From Acidobacteriota bacterium (GTDB taxonomy: Bacteria > Actinomycetota > Acidimicrobiia > Acidimicrobiales > Acidimicrobilacustridaceae): DNA of 64,000 nucleotides. The position numbers were made by a program, and so were the translations under genes. Positions 50,683 through 58,768 of this stretch are shown one piece after another. Numbering within the stretch: the first letter of the stretch is position 1; each line of letters starts with the position of its first letter. The stretch covers positions 1-64,000 of the forward strand of contig JAGWYK010000001.1 in assembly GCA_018969405.1 (NCBI GenBank), written 5' to 3'. The notes below the pieces were generated by a model. The model did not search any database. It saw only the letters and a program-made list of their open reading frames with translations, and was not told the origin of the DNA.

Positions 50683-52181
50683 GCGTCGGCCATCCAGGCG
50701 CCGTGGAATCCGACCGGCACCCGCTGCGGCAGATCGATCCAGGCCACCGGACCGGCGCGCATGTCCATGGCGTCGAGGATGGCCAGCGAACTCGCCATGG
50801 TGCGGCGATCGGTGACGAAGGCGACGATGTATCCCTCACCCTCCCCGGTGCCGGCCGGGGCGAAGACGCCCTCCCCGGCGGCCAACCAGGCCCCCGGCAG
50901 CCAGGAGTCGGTCTCGCCGGTGGTGGTGTCGAGTCGGGTGATGCCCGGCAGCTGCACCGCTCCCCCGGGTCCGTCGTCGACGGCGTTGGCGAACCAGCCG
51001 AAGCGGTTCTGACGCCCCGACCACCGACGATCGATGCTCGGCAGGTCCATGCGCATGTCACTCAGCGTCTCGGCCGAGAGGGTCAGTTCGGGACCCGCGG
51101 TGTTGATCCGCCAGCGTTCGATGCGGCTCGGACGGTCGTCGTAGGTGTCGGTCATCGCCGAGGGGAGTCGGCACACGTCGACCACGACCTCGTCACCCTC
51201 GCGATGCGCGTTGGAGCAGTGGTAGACGAAGCAGGGATCGACCTCGACCCAGCGGATGGCGGAGGTGGGACCACCCAGCGGCATCACGCCGATGCGCGCG
51301 CCGGTCTCCGGGCGCCACTTGAACGCCTTCAGGGCGCCCTGTGACACCGCCGACATGTCGAACACCACCGGGAGGTCCCAGAAGATGGCGTCGCGATCGG
51401 TGATGGCGAAGTCGTGCATCATGATCGGGCGACCGAGGTCGATCTCGGAGCTGTAGGTCAGTGCTCCGGTCGGCGAGACCACGTGGTAGGTGAGGTACGG
51501 CGCCACCAGCCCGTAGCCGAACGCATGGAGTTCGCCGGTGATCGGGTCGGGACGAGGGTGGGCGGTGAAATAGGTGGTGAGTGCGCCGTCGAAATCGGTC
51601 GGCCGGGTGCTGAGGGTCTCGGGGTCGATCAGATAGGGCCAGCCGATCTCTCCGAGGCTGTAGAACCGACCTCCGTGGGCGACCACGCTCACATTGCTCT
51701 GACCCACCGGTCCACCAGGAGGACCTGCGGACATCAACCCACCACCGGCTCGGTGGATGGGGGTGTCGACCCAGCGGTTCTGATAGGTGGTGGCACGTCC
51801 GTTCTCGAGTCGGACGGCGTGGACCATCCCGTCGCCGAGGAACCAGTGCTCGGAGTCCCCGTTGGTGGGGTTGGAGCCGTTCCGCATGAACCATCCCGAC
51901 AGCTCGGGTGGCAGTGCGCCGCGTATGGGCAGGTCGTGGGCTACGACCTCCTGCTTCACCGGCGCGAACACACCCTGCATCCACCAGGGGCTGCTCGGGT
52001 CCGGGGGCGGGAACGTGGCACCCGTGGCGCTGCCGCTGACTTTGCCGTCCGAGCAGCCGGTGAGCAGCGAGAGGCCCGATCCCCCGAGTCCGGCCGCCAG
52101 TCCGAGACCGGCCATCCCGCCCAGGAATCTCCGACGGGAGTGCGGCGCGCCTGCGCCTGATGATGTCCCCGGCGATGTCAT
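50679..52181 (-). CDS. Carotenoid oxygenase family protein, predicted Tat-exported lipoprotein
   Basis: 500 residues. The N-terminus has a twin-arginine motif SRRRFLGG followed by a hydrophobic run and a lipobox LLTGC, predicting Tat export and lipid anchoring. The body is a seven-bladed propeller of the carotenoid/stilbene dioxygenase family. Iron-binding His candidates are in TAHPRPDP, MMHDFAIT, VYHCSNAH and VGFHGAW. GWFMRNGSNP and FLGDGMVHAVRL are family signatures. Export is unusual for this family, and the substrate is unknown. Confidence 0.87.
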   Translation of the reverse strand: MTSPGTSSGAGAPHSRRRFLGGMAGLGLAAGLGGSGLSLLTGCSDGKVSGSATGATFPPPDPSSPWWMQGVFAPVKQEVVAHDLPIRGALPPELSGWFMRNGSNPTNGDSEHWFLGDGMVHAVRLENGRATTYQNRWVDTPIHRAGGGLMSAGPPGGPVGQSNVSVVAHGGRFYSLGEIGWPYLIDPETLSTRPTDFDGALTTYFTAHPRPDPITGELHAFGYGLVAPYLTYHVVSPTGALTYSSEIDLGRPIMMHDFAITDRDAIFWDLPVVFDMSAVSQGALKAFKWRPETGARIGVMPLGGPTSAIRWVEVDPCFVYHCSNAHREGDEVVVDVCRLPSAMTDTYDDRPSRIERWRINTAGPELTLSAETLSDMRMDLPSIDRRWSGRQNRFGWFANAVDDGPGGAVQLPGITRLDTTTGETDSWLPGAWLAAGEGVFAPAGTGEGEGYIVAFVTDRRTMASSLAILDAMDMRAGPVAWIDLPQRVPVGFHGAWMADA

Positions 52182-52311
52182 GGCTGCTCCCCACCTGTGC
52201 CCATCGATGTCCCCCCGGACATCTGGCCTCGGGCGGTGACGCTACCAGCGGCTGCGGTTCGGTGGGGGGCGTTCGCCCGGTGGTCGCGGTTCGGGTTACC
52301 GTTGGCGCCTT

Positions 52312-53922
52312 ATGTCGAGCCGCATCGAGATCGAACTCACCAGCACCCGTCCCGATGGCGTCTGGACCTGGCGAGCGGCCGGGGCCAAGCTGCCCAAGGG
52401 TGAACTCGACGGCGGACTGCTCTTCGCCGGCGCCAAGATCGGTGATGTCGTGCGCGCCGAGGCGGAGTTCCTGCTCGACGGCATCGTGATCCAGTCGGTG
52501 ATGCCCCCGAAGGGTGCGCGTCGCGAGCCGGAGCGCATCGAGATCATCGGCACCCCACGTCGCGACGACGAGCAGCTCATCACCACCACACTGGCCCCGA
52601 GGGCCAAGCGCGAGAGCCGCGGCGATCGCGGTGAACGCCGTCCCCGTCGTGATCGACCCGAGGGCGGTGCCGGTGGACCCCGCGACGGCGAGCGTCGGGA
52701 TCGTCGTCCTCGTCCCGAGGGTGCTGCCGACGCGTCGGGAGATCGGCCGGCGCGGCCGGCTCGTCCGGCACGGTCACCCCGTCCGGCTCGTCCCGCTCCC
52801 GAGCCGAAGCCCAAGCCGAAGCGCCTCCGCGCTGCTCGGGTGCACCGTGACGCCGTGCTGGCTGCCCTCCCCGAGGAGCACCGGCCGATCGCCGAGCAGC
52901 TGCTGCGTGGCGGCATCCCGGCGGTGCGAGCCGCGGTGGACAAGCAGAACGAGGCCAATCGCGCCGAGGGGCGTCCGGAGATCAGCCCCGCTCCCCTCCT
53001 CGCCCTCGCCGAGCAGATCCAACCCAACCTGCGGGTGGCCGAATGGCGCGATCGGGCCGAGGCGGCCCTCGCCGGCGCCACGGAGATCGACCTGCGTGAT
53101 CTTCGCTCCGTCGTGGTCGCCGCCGACGATGCCGCTCGCGATGAGGAGACCCGGGAGCTCGCGACGCAGCTGCGGGCGGCGCTGTCGACCCGCGTCGAGG
53201 CGGAGCACACCGCATGGCTCGCCGAGATCGATGAGACCCTGACCGCCGGTCGCACCGTGCGGGCCCTGCGGGTGAGTTCCCGCCCGCCCAAGGCCGGCGC
53301 CCCGTTCCCGACCGAGCTCGCCGAGCGTCTCACCACCGCTGCGACGGCGGCGCTCACCTCCGAGACCGCGTCCGATCGCTACGCCACGGTGCTCGATGCC
53401 CTCGCCTACTCCCCGGTGCGTGCCCAGGTGACGCCGCTCGGCATCCCCGCCGAGCCCTCGGATGCGCTGCGCGCCGCGGTCACCAAGGTCGCCGGTCGAC
53501 TCCCTGCCATCGCGGCGCTGTTCGGCATCGAGGCCACCGGTCCGGCCCGCCGGGCCAAGGGGGCGAAGCCGCTCCCGCCCAAGCCGGCCGCCCCTGAGGC
53601 GGCGGCCGAGCCGGGCGATGCTGCGCCGACCACCGAGCACGTCACCACGGAGCCGACCGCCGCCGCGCCTCCGTCCGCACCCATCGCCGAGGAGGCACAG
53701 GCGCCGGCCGCCGAGGAGGCACCGGAACCGACCGCCGACGTGGCTCCCGAGGCGGTCGACGCTGATGGTGTCGACGCCGAGGCCGACACCGAGGCCGAGG
53801 CCCCGGCCGCCGAGGAACCTGCTGCTCAGGATCCAGCCCCCGAGGACACAGTCCCCGAGGAGACAGTCCCCGAGGACTCAGCCTCCGAGGACTCAGCCTC
53901 CGAGGACTCAGCCTCCGAGTAG
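52312..53922 (+). CDS. Charge-segmented protein of unknown function
   Basis: 536 residues, no signal or membrane helix. Residues 1-68 form a small beta domain (WTWRAAGAKLPKGELDGGLL, KIGDVVRAEAEFLLDGIVI) that resembles an OB/TRAM-like nucleic-acid module. Residues 70-165 are Arg/Pro/Gly-rich and strongly basic. Residues 170-405 are helical (LPEEHRPIAEQLLRGGIPAVRAAVDKQN and onward). Residues 410-536 are acidic, ending in five-residue PEDTV/SEDSA repeats. I do not recognise a named family. The basic segment suggests RNA or ribosome contact; this is inference. TACCGT lies nine bases before ATG. Confidence 0.7.
   Translation: MSSRIEIELTSTRPDGVWTWRAAGAKLPKGELDGGLLFAGAKIGDVVRAEAEFLLDGIVIQSVMPPKGARREPERIEIIGTPRRDDEQLITTTLAPRAKRESRGDRGERRPRRDRPEGGAGGPRDGERRDRRPRPEGAADASGDRPARPARPARSPRPARPAPEPKPKPKRLRAARVHRDAVLAALPEEHRPIAEQLLRGGIPAVRAAVDKQNEANRAEGRPEISPAPLLALAEQIQPNLRVAEWRDRAEAALAGATEIDLRDLRSVVVAADDAARDEETRELATQLRAALSTRVEAEHTAWLAEIDETLTAGRTVRALRVSSRPPKAGAPFPTELAERLTTAATAALTSETASDRYATVLDALAYSPVRAQVTPLGIPAEPSDALRAAVTKVAGRLPAIAALFGIEATGPARRAKGAKPLPPKPAAPEAAAEPGDAAPTTEHVTTEPTAAAPPSAPIAEEAQAPAAEEAPEPTADVAPEAVDADGVDAEADTEAEAPAAEEPAAQDPAPEDTVPEETVPEDSASEDSASEDSASE
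53839..53919 (+). repeat. 15-bp tandem repeats at the acidic C-terminus
   Basis: Five full units starting at 53839, 53854, 53869, 53884 and 53899 plus a partial one encode PEDTV, PEETV, PEDSA, SEDSA, SEDSA, SE. The last two are identical in DNA. The array runs into the 3' end of the convergent HAD gene. Confidence 0.85.
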
Positions 53923-54450
53923 GTCCAGCAGATCGGTCGGCGTCGCCAGCACGATGTCGCCCGGTGCCGATCCTGCCCGAGGGTTCCATCCGGCGAGGGC
54001 GAACGGGATGCCGAGTGCAGTGGCGCACCATCGGTCATGCGCGGTGTCGCCGACGAACACCACCTCGCCCGGGTGGAGGTCCATGGCCGCCAGCACGGGC
54101 TCGAGACGTTTCGGCCCGCTGAACGCGTCGGCGAACATCGCCACCTGCGGCCTCCAGCCGAGGCGCGTCAACTCGTCCCGCCCTGACTGCGGGTGCTTGT
54201 TCGAGCAGATGGCCCACCGGTCGAGATGCTCGAGGAGCCCCTCCACGCCCGGGAACGGCATCGCCGCGCCGGTGTCGTAGGCCGCCACATAGTCGTCGAG
54301 GGAGAGCCCGAGTCGGGCACACTCCTCGGCGATCACGTGACCGAAGGTGATGGCGTCCCGATCCACGCCGAGGGTGAGGAAGGCGCCGACCAGTGCGGCA
54401 TCGGAGTCGAGCAGGGTGCCGTCGAGATCGAAGATCGCGGTGAGGGTCAC
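53908..54450 (-). CDS. HAD superfamily hydrolase
   Basis: 180 residues. Motif I FDLDGTLLDS near residue 7, a helical cap with PFPGVEGLLEHL, motif II ICSNKH near 82, and motif IV FVGDTAHD near 132. It resembles phosphoglycolate phosphatase-like HAD enzymes (Gph/PpaX type). GTG start. The last 15 bases overlap the coding end of the convergent upstream-numbered gene. Confidence 0.9.
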   Translation of the reverse strand: MTLTAIFDLDGTLLDSDAALVGAFLTLGVDRDAITFGHVIAEECARLGLSLDDYVAAYDTGAAMPFPGVEGLLEHLDRWAICSNKHPQSGRDELTRLGWRPQVAMFADAFSGPKRLEPVLAAMDLHPGEVVFVGDTAHDRWCATALGIPFALAGWNPRAGSAPGDIVLATPTDLLDLLGG

Positions 54451-54524
54451 CGGCGGAACCTACCAAGACCTCGGACCGGGCCCGACCTCGTCGACCGGTG
54501 CTGTCGATGAGTAAGGTCGACCCC

Positions 54525-55286
54525 ATGGTTGATTACGAAATCCACGGACATGTCGCGGTTCTCACCCTCAATCGGCCCGAGGCCCGCAACGCCATCAACG
54601 GCGAGGTCGCCCAGGCCATGGAGGCGGCGCTCGATCGCATGGAGGCCGATCCCGAGGTGTGGGTCGGCGTGCTCGCCGCCAACGGTCCGGTCTTCTGCGC
54701 CGGGGCCGATCTCAAGGCCATCAACTCCGGCAGGGCCGGGGAGCTCGCCACCGCCAAGGGTGGGTTCGGTGGGTTCACCACCTATCAGCGGCGCAAGCCG
54801 GTGATCGCGGCCATCGACGGGCTCGCCACTGCCGGCGGCTGTGAGATCGCCCTGGCCTGCGACATGATCATCGCATCGCAGCAGGCGGCCTTCGGTCTCG
54901 CCGAGGTGAAGCGCAACCTGGTCGCCGCCGCCGGAGGGCTGTACCGGCTGCCCAAGCTCATCGGCAAGAACGTGGCCCTCGAGGTGGCCCTCACCGGCGA
55001 ACCCCTGACCGCGGAGCGGGCCTACGAGCTGGGTCTGGTCAATCAGGTGGTCGAACCCGGCGAGGCGCTCGGCCGCGCCCTGGAACTGGCTCAGAAGATC
55101 GCCGCCAACGCCCCGCTCGCCGTCTGGGAGAGTCGGGCGCTGGTGATCGCCGCCGACTGGGACGACGAGGCGACGCTGCAGAAGGCCACCGGGGAGGCGT
55201 TCGGTCGGGTGCTGGCCTCGGAGGACACCAAGGAGGGTCTCACCGCCTTCATCGAGAAGCGGGCCCCTGAATGGAAGGGTCGCTGA
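54525..55286 (+). CDS. Enoyl-CoA hydratase family protein
   Basis: 253 residues, crotonase fold. LNRPEARNAINGEV near residue 17, oxyanion segment FCAGADLKAI near 64, and AIDGLATAGGCEIALACDMIIAS near 100-120. The position of the first catalytic Glu of true hydratases is Ala/Gly-rich here, so isomerase or other activity is possible. ATG 54525 is preferred: TAAGGT ends seven bases upstream. GTG 54498 and ATG 54507 are in frame. Confidence 0.88.
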   Translation: MVDYEIHGHVAVLTLNRPEARNAINGEVAQAMEAALDRMEADPEVWVGVLAANGPVFCAGADLKAINSGRAGELATAKGGFGGFTTYQRRKPVIAAIDGLATAGGCEIALACDMIIASQQAAFGLAEVKRNLVAAAGGLYRLPKLIGKNVALEVALTGEPLTAERAYELGLVNQVVEPGEALGRALELAQKIAANAPLAVWESRALVIAADWDDEATLQKATGEAFGRVLASEDTKEGLTAFIEKRAPEWKGR

Positions 55287-55291
55287 GGCGA

Positions 55292-55765
55292 TCAGAGCGG
55301 TCGGTTCACCGTCAGCGCTCTGGCGGTGAACCCGAACCCCTCGAAGAAGTTCTTGGCGTCACGGGTGCCGGGCAGGACCATGGCGTCCACCGATGAGGCA
55401 TGCTGCGTCCGGGCCCAGTCGAGGCAGCGGGTCATCATCGCCTCACCGACCCCGACGTGACGGGCCTTCTCGAGTGTGAACAGGTCGGTGATGCGGGCGT
55501 GGATGCGACCATCGGTGGTGGTGTCGAGCACCGCCACGGCGTATCCGACGATCGCGCTGAGATACTCCCCCACCACCACCAGCGTGCGCGGTGAGAGGAT
55601 CTCCTCGCGCAGACGGTCGGTGACCGGTTCGGTGCGCGCTGTGCTCACCGCCCACATCTCGCCGCCGCGCTGCGGCCGGAGATCGGCGATGAACGATCTC
55701 GCGAGCTCTGCGACCGCATCGAGATCATCGATGGCTGCGTCGCGGGCCCCGCACGGATCGGTCAT
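55292..55765 (-). CDS. GNAT family N-acetyltransferase
   Basis: 157 residues. GNAT features: LVVVGEYLSAIVGYAVAVLDT (beta4), ITDLFTLEKARHVGVGEAMMTRCLDWA (acetyl-CoA loop, here ARHVGVGEA instead of Q/RxxGxG/A), and FFEGFGFTARAL near the end. Substrate unknown. ATG 55765 overlaps the stop of the next upstream gene (ATGA). Convergent with the crotonase gene, five bases away. Confidence 0.85.
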   Translation of the reverse strand: MTDPCGARDAAIDDLDAVAELARSFIADLRPQRGGEMWAVSTARTEPVTDRLREEILSPRTLVVVGEYLSAIVGYAVAVLDTTTDGRIHARITDLFTLEKARHVGVGEAMMTRCLDWARTQHASSVDAMVLPGTRDAKNFFEGFGFTARALTVNRPL

Positions 55766-56250
55766 GGGTTCTGGGCGTCGAGCTGGGCGATGCGGTTGAG
55801 GATCGTGCGCCGGGCGCGCCCGGCGCGCTCATGATCGGCGACACGAGCTCGCTGCTCGGCGTCGAGGGCGCTGAGCAGCGGCAGGATGTCGGTGGCCCGG
55901 AGCCCGTCGTAGTCCTCGATCGGAAGTGCTGACGGTGCTGGGGATCCGCTCGTGGGAGTGCTCGCTGGCGCCGACGGCGACCCTCCGGTGAGTCGGGCGG
56001 CCAGATCGGTGAGCAGGCGGTAGGCGTCGCCCACGACCTGCTGGGGATCGCCGAGACGCTGCTGGGCCCGGCTTGAACCGGCCCGCACCGCGAACTCCCC
56101 GACCGTTCGGGCCATTGCCGCCTGGGCACGGCCCCGCTCGATCAGGCCCGGGAGCAGTTCATCGAGCTGGGTGATGAGCCCGAGCGGCGCGTAGAGGAGC
56201 AGGTCGAGCAGCGCTTCGACCGGATCGCGTTCGGTGTCATCGGTCGCCAT
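55762..56250 (-). CDS. Hypothetical helical protein
   Basis: 162 residues. The first half is helical (DPVEALLDLLLYAPLGLITQLDELLPGLIERG near residues 9-40), resembling short proteins found beside DUF4193-type genes. A Ser/Pro/Thr linker (about 92-110) and a final helix (ALDAEQRARVADHERAGRARRTILNRI) follow. The ATG at 56250 is two bases past the DUF4193-type stop. Function unknown. A longer frame reading through the Lys/Ala repeats upstream is spurious. Confidence 0.7.
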   Translation of the reverse strand: MATDDTERDPVEALLDLLLYAPLGLITQLDELLPGLIERGRAQAAMARTVGEFAVRAGSSRAQQRLGDPQQVVGDAYRLLTDLAARLTGGSPSAPASTPTSGSPAPSALPIEDYDGLRATDILPLLSALDAEQRARVADHERAGRARRTILNRIAQLDAQNP

Positions 56251-56252
56251 GC

Positions 56253-56969
56253 TCAGGCCTTCTTCTTGGTGGTGGCCTTCTTCGCCGGCGCCGCCGCCTT
56301 CTTGGCGGGCGCCTTCGCCGGTGCCGCGGTCCTCTTCGCCGGGACCTTCTTGGCTGGTGCTGCTGCCTTCTTGGCGGGCGCTGCTGCCTTCTTGGCGGGC
56401 GCCTTCGCCGGAGCTGCGGCCTTCGTCGCCGGGACCTTCTTGGCTGGCGCTGCGGACTTCTTGGGCGCAGGCGGTGGTTCGAGCAGATAGGCGATGGCGG
56501 GACAGTCGGCCTCGCCCACCGGACACTGCATGGATCCCTCGGGACCGAACTGCCCGCGGTTGACGAGCAGGAAGCAACCGGTGCAGGTGAACTCGTTGGC
56601 CTTCTTCGGCGTGACGCCCTCGGCGAGATCGGCTGCCGAGCGCGGCTCGGGAGCGACCTCCTCGTCCTCCTCGTCCTCGTCGTCGGCCGCCGCGATGCGA
56701 TCCTTCAGGATGGCGTCGAGGTCGGCCTCGACGTCGTCGGGATCGACCTCGTCCTCGTCCTCGTCCTCCTCGCGCCCGGGACGGGCCGGGAGCGTCGCGT
56801 CCTCCTCCCCGTCCTCATCCTCCTCGAGCGTGGCATCATCGATGTCGATGTCGGCCTCGAGGGTCTCGTCGTCGAGGTCCTCGTCGAGCAGATCCTCGTC
56901 CTCGAGGTCGATCTCCCCCTCGAGATCCTCGGCGTCGAACTCTTCCTCGTCGATCGGTGCGTCAGCCAT
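56253..56969 (-). CDS. DUF4193-type acidic zinc protein with histone H1-like Lys/Ala/Pro tail
   Basis: 238 residues in three zones. Residues 1-110 are very acidic (Glu/Asp runs). The DUF4193 core has VDPDDVEADLDAILKDRIAAADD (near 75-96) and EFTCTGCFLL, with Cys129, 132, 149 and 156 likely binding zinc. Residues 167-238 are a basic tail of AAPAKK/KAPAKK repeats like histone H1 or HupB tails. Mycobacterial DUF4193 proteins (Rv2699c type) are about 100 residues and lack this tail. Function unknown. AAGGAACCC precedes ATG. Confidence 0.8.
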   Translation of the reverse strand: MADAPIDEEEFDAEDLEGEIDLEDEDLLDEDLDDETLEADIDIDDATLEEDEDGEEDATLPARPGREEDEDEDEVDPDDVEADLDAILKDRIAAADDEDEEDEEVAPEPRSAADLAEGVTPKKANEFTCTGCFLLVNRGQFGPEGSMQCPVGEADCPAIAYLLEPPPAPKKSAAPAKKVPATKAAAPAKAPAKKAAAPAKKAAAPAKKVPAKRTAAPAKAPAKKAAAPAKKATTKKKA

Positions 56970-57045
56970 GGGTTCCTTGGTGATGGTGCGAGAGATGGAT
57001 CACCGGGCCTGACCAGATGATGACGGGCCGTTGATGACGGGGCGG

Positions 57046-57051
57046 ATCATA
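57046..57051 (-). promoter_or_regulatory. -10 box of the DUF4193-type operon
   Basis: TATGAT on the minus strand, 76 bases before ATG 56969. The leader contains two copies of CCCGTCATCA. A ribosome site AAGGA precedes the start. Expected transcript: DUF4193-type gene, helical protein, GNAT. Confidence 0.45.
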
Positions 57052-57107
57052 GGCACGAAACCCACCGCGCACTCCACATGGGGACATGGAGGTGACGAGC
57101 GCCACCT

Positions 57108-58715
57108 TCAGCTGCCGAGTCTCCTGCCCTCGGCGCGTCGCTCCGCCTGGAGGCGCTCGAGTTCCGGCTCCGAGCTGTGATCGACGTACCGCATCATCGC
57201 CGCGATGGCTCGGTGCCCAGCCTGCTCGGCGATCAGTCGGTGCATCTCCTGACCGACGATCCGATAGGCGGGATGCCCCTGCGGTGTGGTGCGCAGCTCG
57301 ATCAGGTGCATGGCCTCGCGGGCGTTCATGTCCATCGAGAACCGGACCCGGTAGGCCAGCGCCACCGCGTAGGCGGCCTGATCGGGGAACTGGGCGAGCA
57401 TGGCGTCGTGGAGCGCCGCCGAGCGCGCCATGGCCTCGTCGAAACGGGGCCCCACCCCGGCGGCGTCCACGGCCTCAGGCTTGGTGTAGCCGTGGAGGGG
57501 CGAGAGGCGCTGCCAGTCGATGGTGAGCATCCGATGCCGCTGGAGATCGCGGAAGGCCCCGTAGTCGGCGAGGACATCGAAGCGGTAGGTCGGACGTTCG
57601 AGGGCACGACCGGGCTTGTGGCGACGGTTGGTGCGGTCTCCCTCATAGGCCTGCAGGACGGCGAGGCGGTCCTCGGTGGACATGCGCCGCACGTGATCCT
57701 CGATCTGCGCCTCCGGCACCGCCACATGGGGATAGAGCGCACTGGCCACGAGCTTGATCTCGGCATCGGGATCGAAGTCGACGAGGGCGACCACCGGCGC
57801 GGGATCGATGGGGGTGCCGGCCGGGAAGAGCCGACCGGCGATGTCCTCCATGGCCCCGCGAGTGCTCTCGAGATAGCGACTCCAGGCCACGCCGCGCTGG
57901 TCGAGGTCGACGCGCTTGAGGAACGACGGGATCACCTTGCGCAGCTCGGACAGCATGAGATCGGCATAGGAGCGCGCCTCGGGCAACGGGTGGGCGCGCA
58001 TCCGCAGCAGCAGCTGCTCGTAGCCCTGGCCGGTGCCGTAGATGCCCACGTTGGAGAGCGACGCGGCCGGCAGCAGCCCGCGGATGGAGTCGAAGGCCTT
58101 CGCCCGGATCGCCTGCCGATAGACGAAGTCGCTGTCGCCGGGATCCTTGGGGATGGTGCTGCGCAGATGGTCGACCACGATGGGCAGCAGTTCGGCATAG
58201 GTGTCGAACATGCGGTCCATCTCGCCCACGTACCGGGTGCCGAGCGAGGACTGGAGGACCTCCGGAGGCCGATGGAAGCGGTAGCGACCCCCGATGCGAG
58301 CGTCGTAGGCGATGTAGCGGGTGGACTGCTCCAGATAGGCCATGAGCCGGCCCCACTCGAGCACCTTGGTGAGCAGGTTCGAGGCCTGCTCGCAGGCCAG
58401 GTGCACACCGCCGAGCTGGGCCACGGAGTCGTCGCCGTACTCGAAGAAGACCTTGTCGTAGAGCTCCTCGGCGCGGCGCAGACCCATGGTGGCATCGATC
58501 CCGGCATCGCCGGAGATGTCCAGCTCCCCGACGAACTCGTCGAGGAAGAGCCGCCGGAGGCTCTTGGAGGAACGCGAGTACCGGGCGAACAGGGCGCCCT
58601 TGACGACCTCGGGCAGGTTCACGAGGGCGAAGACCGGACCGTAGAGATTGGTGAAGTAACGGCGCAGGATGTCGGCCTCTTCGGCGTTGAACTCCTCGGC
58701 GACGTACACGCTCAC
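57108..58715 (-). CDS. ThyX-like protein with two thymidylate synthase domains
   Basis: 535 residues, about twice the size of ThyX. The N half has GDDSVAQLGGVHLACEQASNLLTK and YLEQSTRYIAYD (129-137), matching the NEQSxRY part of the ThyX motif but with no RHR. The C half has DLQRHRMLTIDWQRLSP (RHR near residue 390) without the SxR part, and MNAREAMHLIELRTTPQGHPAYRIV typical of the ThyX C-terminus. FAD-dependent dUMP methylation is possible if the halves complement each other, otherwise the role is unknown. GTG start. Confidence 0.8.
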   Translation of the reverse strand: MSVYVAEEFNAEEADILRRYFTNLYGPVFALVNLPEVVKGALFARYSRSSKSLRRLFLDEFVGELDISGDAGIDATMGLRRAEELYDKVFFEYGDDSVAQLGGVHLACEQASNLLTKVLEWGRLMAYLEQSTRYIAYDARIGGRYRFHRPPEVLQSSLGTRYVGEMDRMFDTYAELLPIVVDHLRSTIPKDPGDSDFVYRQAIRAKAFDSIRGLLPAASLSNVGIYGTGQGYEQLLLRMRAHPLPEARSYADLMLSELRKVIPSFLKRVDLDQRGVAWSRYLESTRGAMEDIAGRLFPAGTPIDPAPVVALVDFDPDAEIKLVASALYPHVAVPEAQIEDHVRRMSTEDRLAVLQAYEGDRTNRRHKPGRALERPTYRFDVLADYGAFRDLQRHRMLTIDWQRLSPLHGYTKPEAVDAAGVGPRFDEAMARSAALHDAMLAQFPDQAAYAVALAYRVRFSMDMNAREAMHLIELRTTPQGHPAYRIVGQEMHRLIAEQAGHRAIAAMMRYVDHSSEPELERLQAERRAEGRRLGS

Positions 58716-58768
58716 GAGGGGCGAGCGTACGGGTTCGACCGAGGTTCCCCGCGGATAGTTCCGGACCG

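Noticed and set aside
56266-56490. A hydrophobic plus-strand frame of AFFAGAAAFLAG repeats
   Set aside because: It looks like membrane helices only because it is the complement of the Lys/Ala/Pro tail of the DUF4193-type protein.
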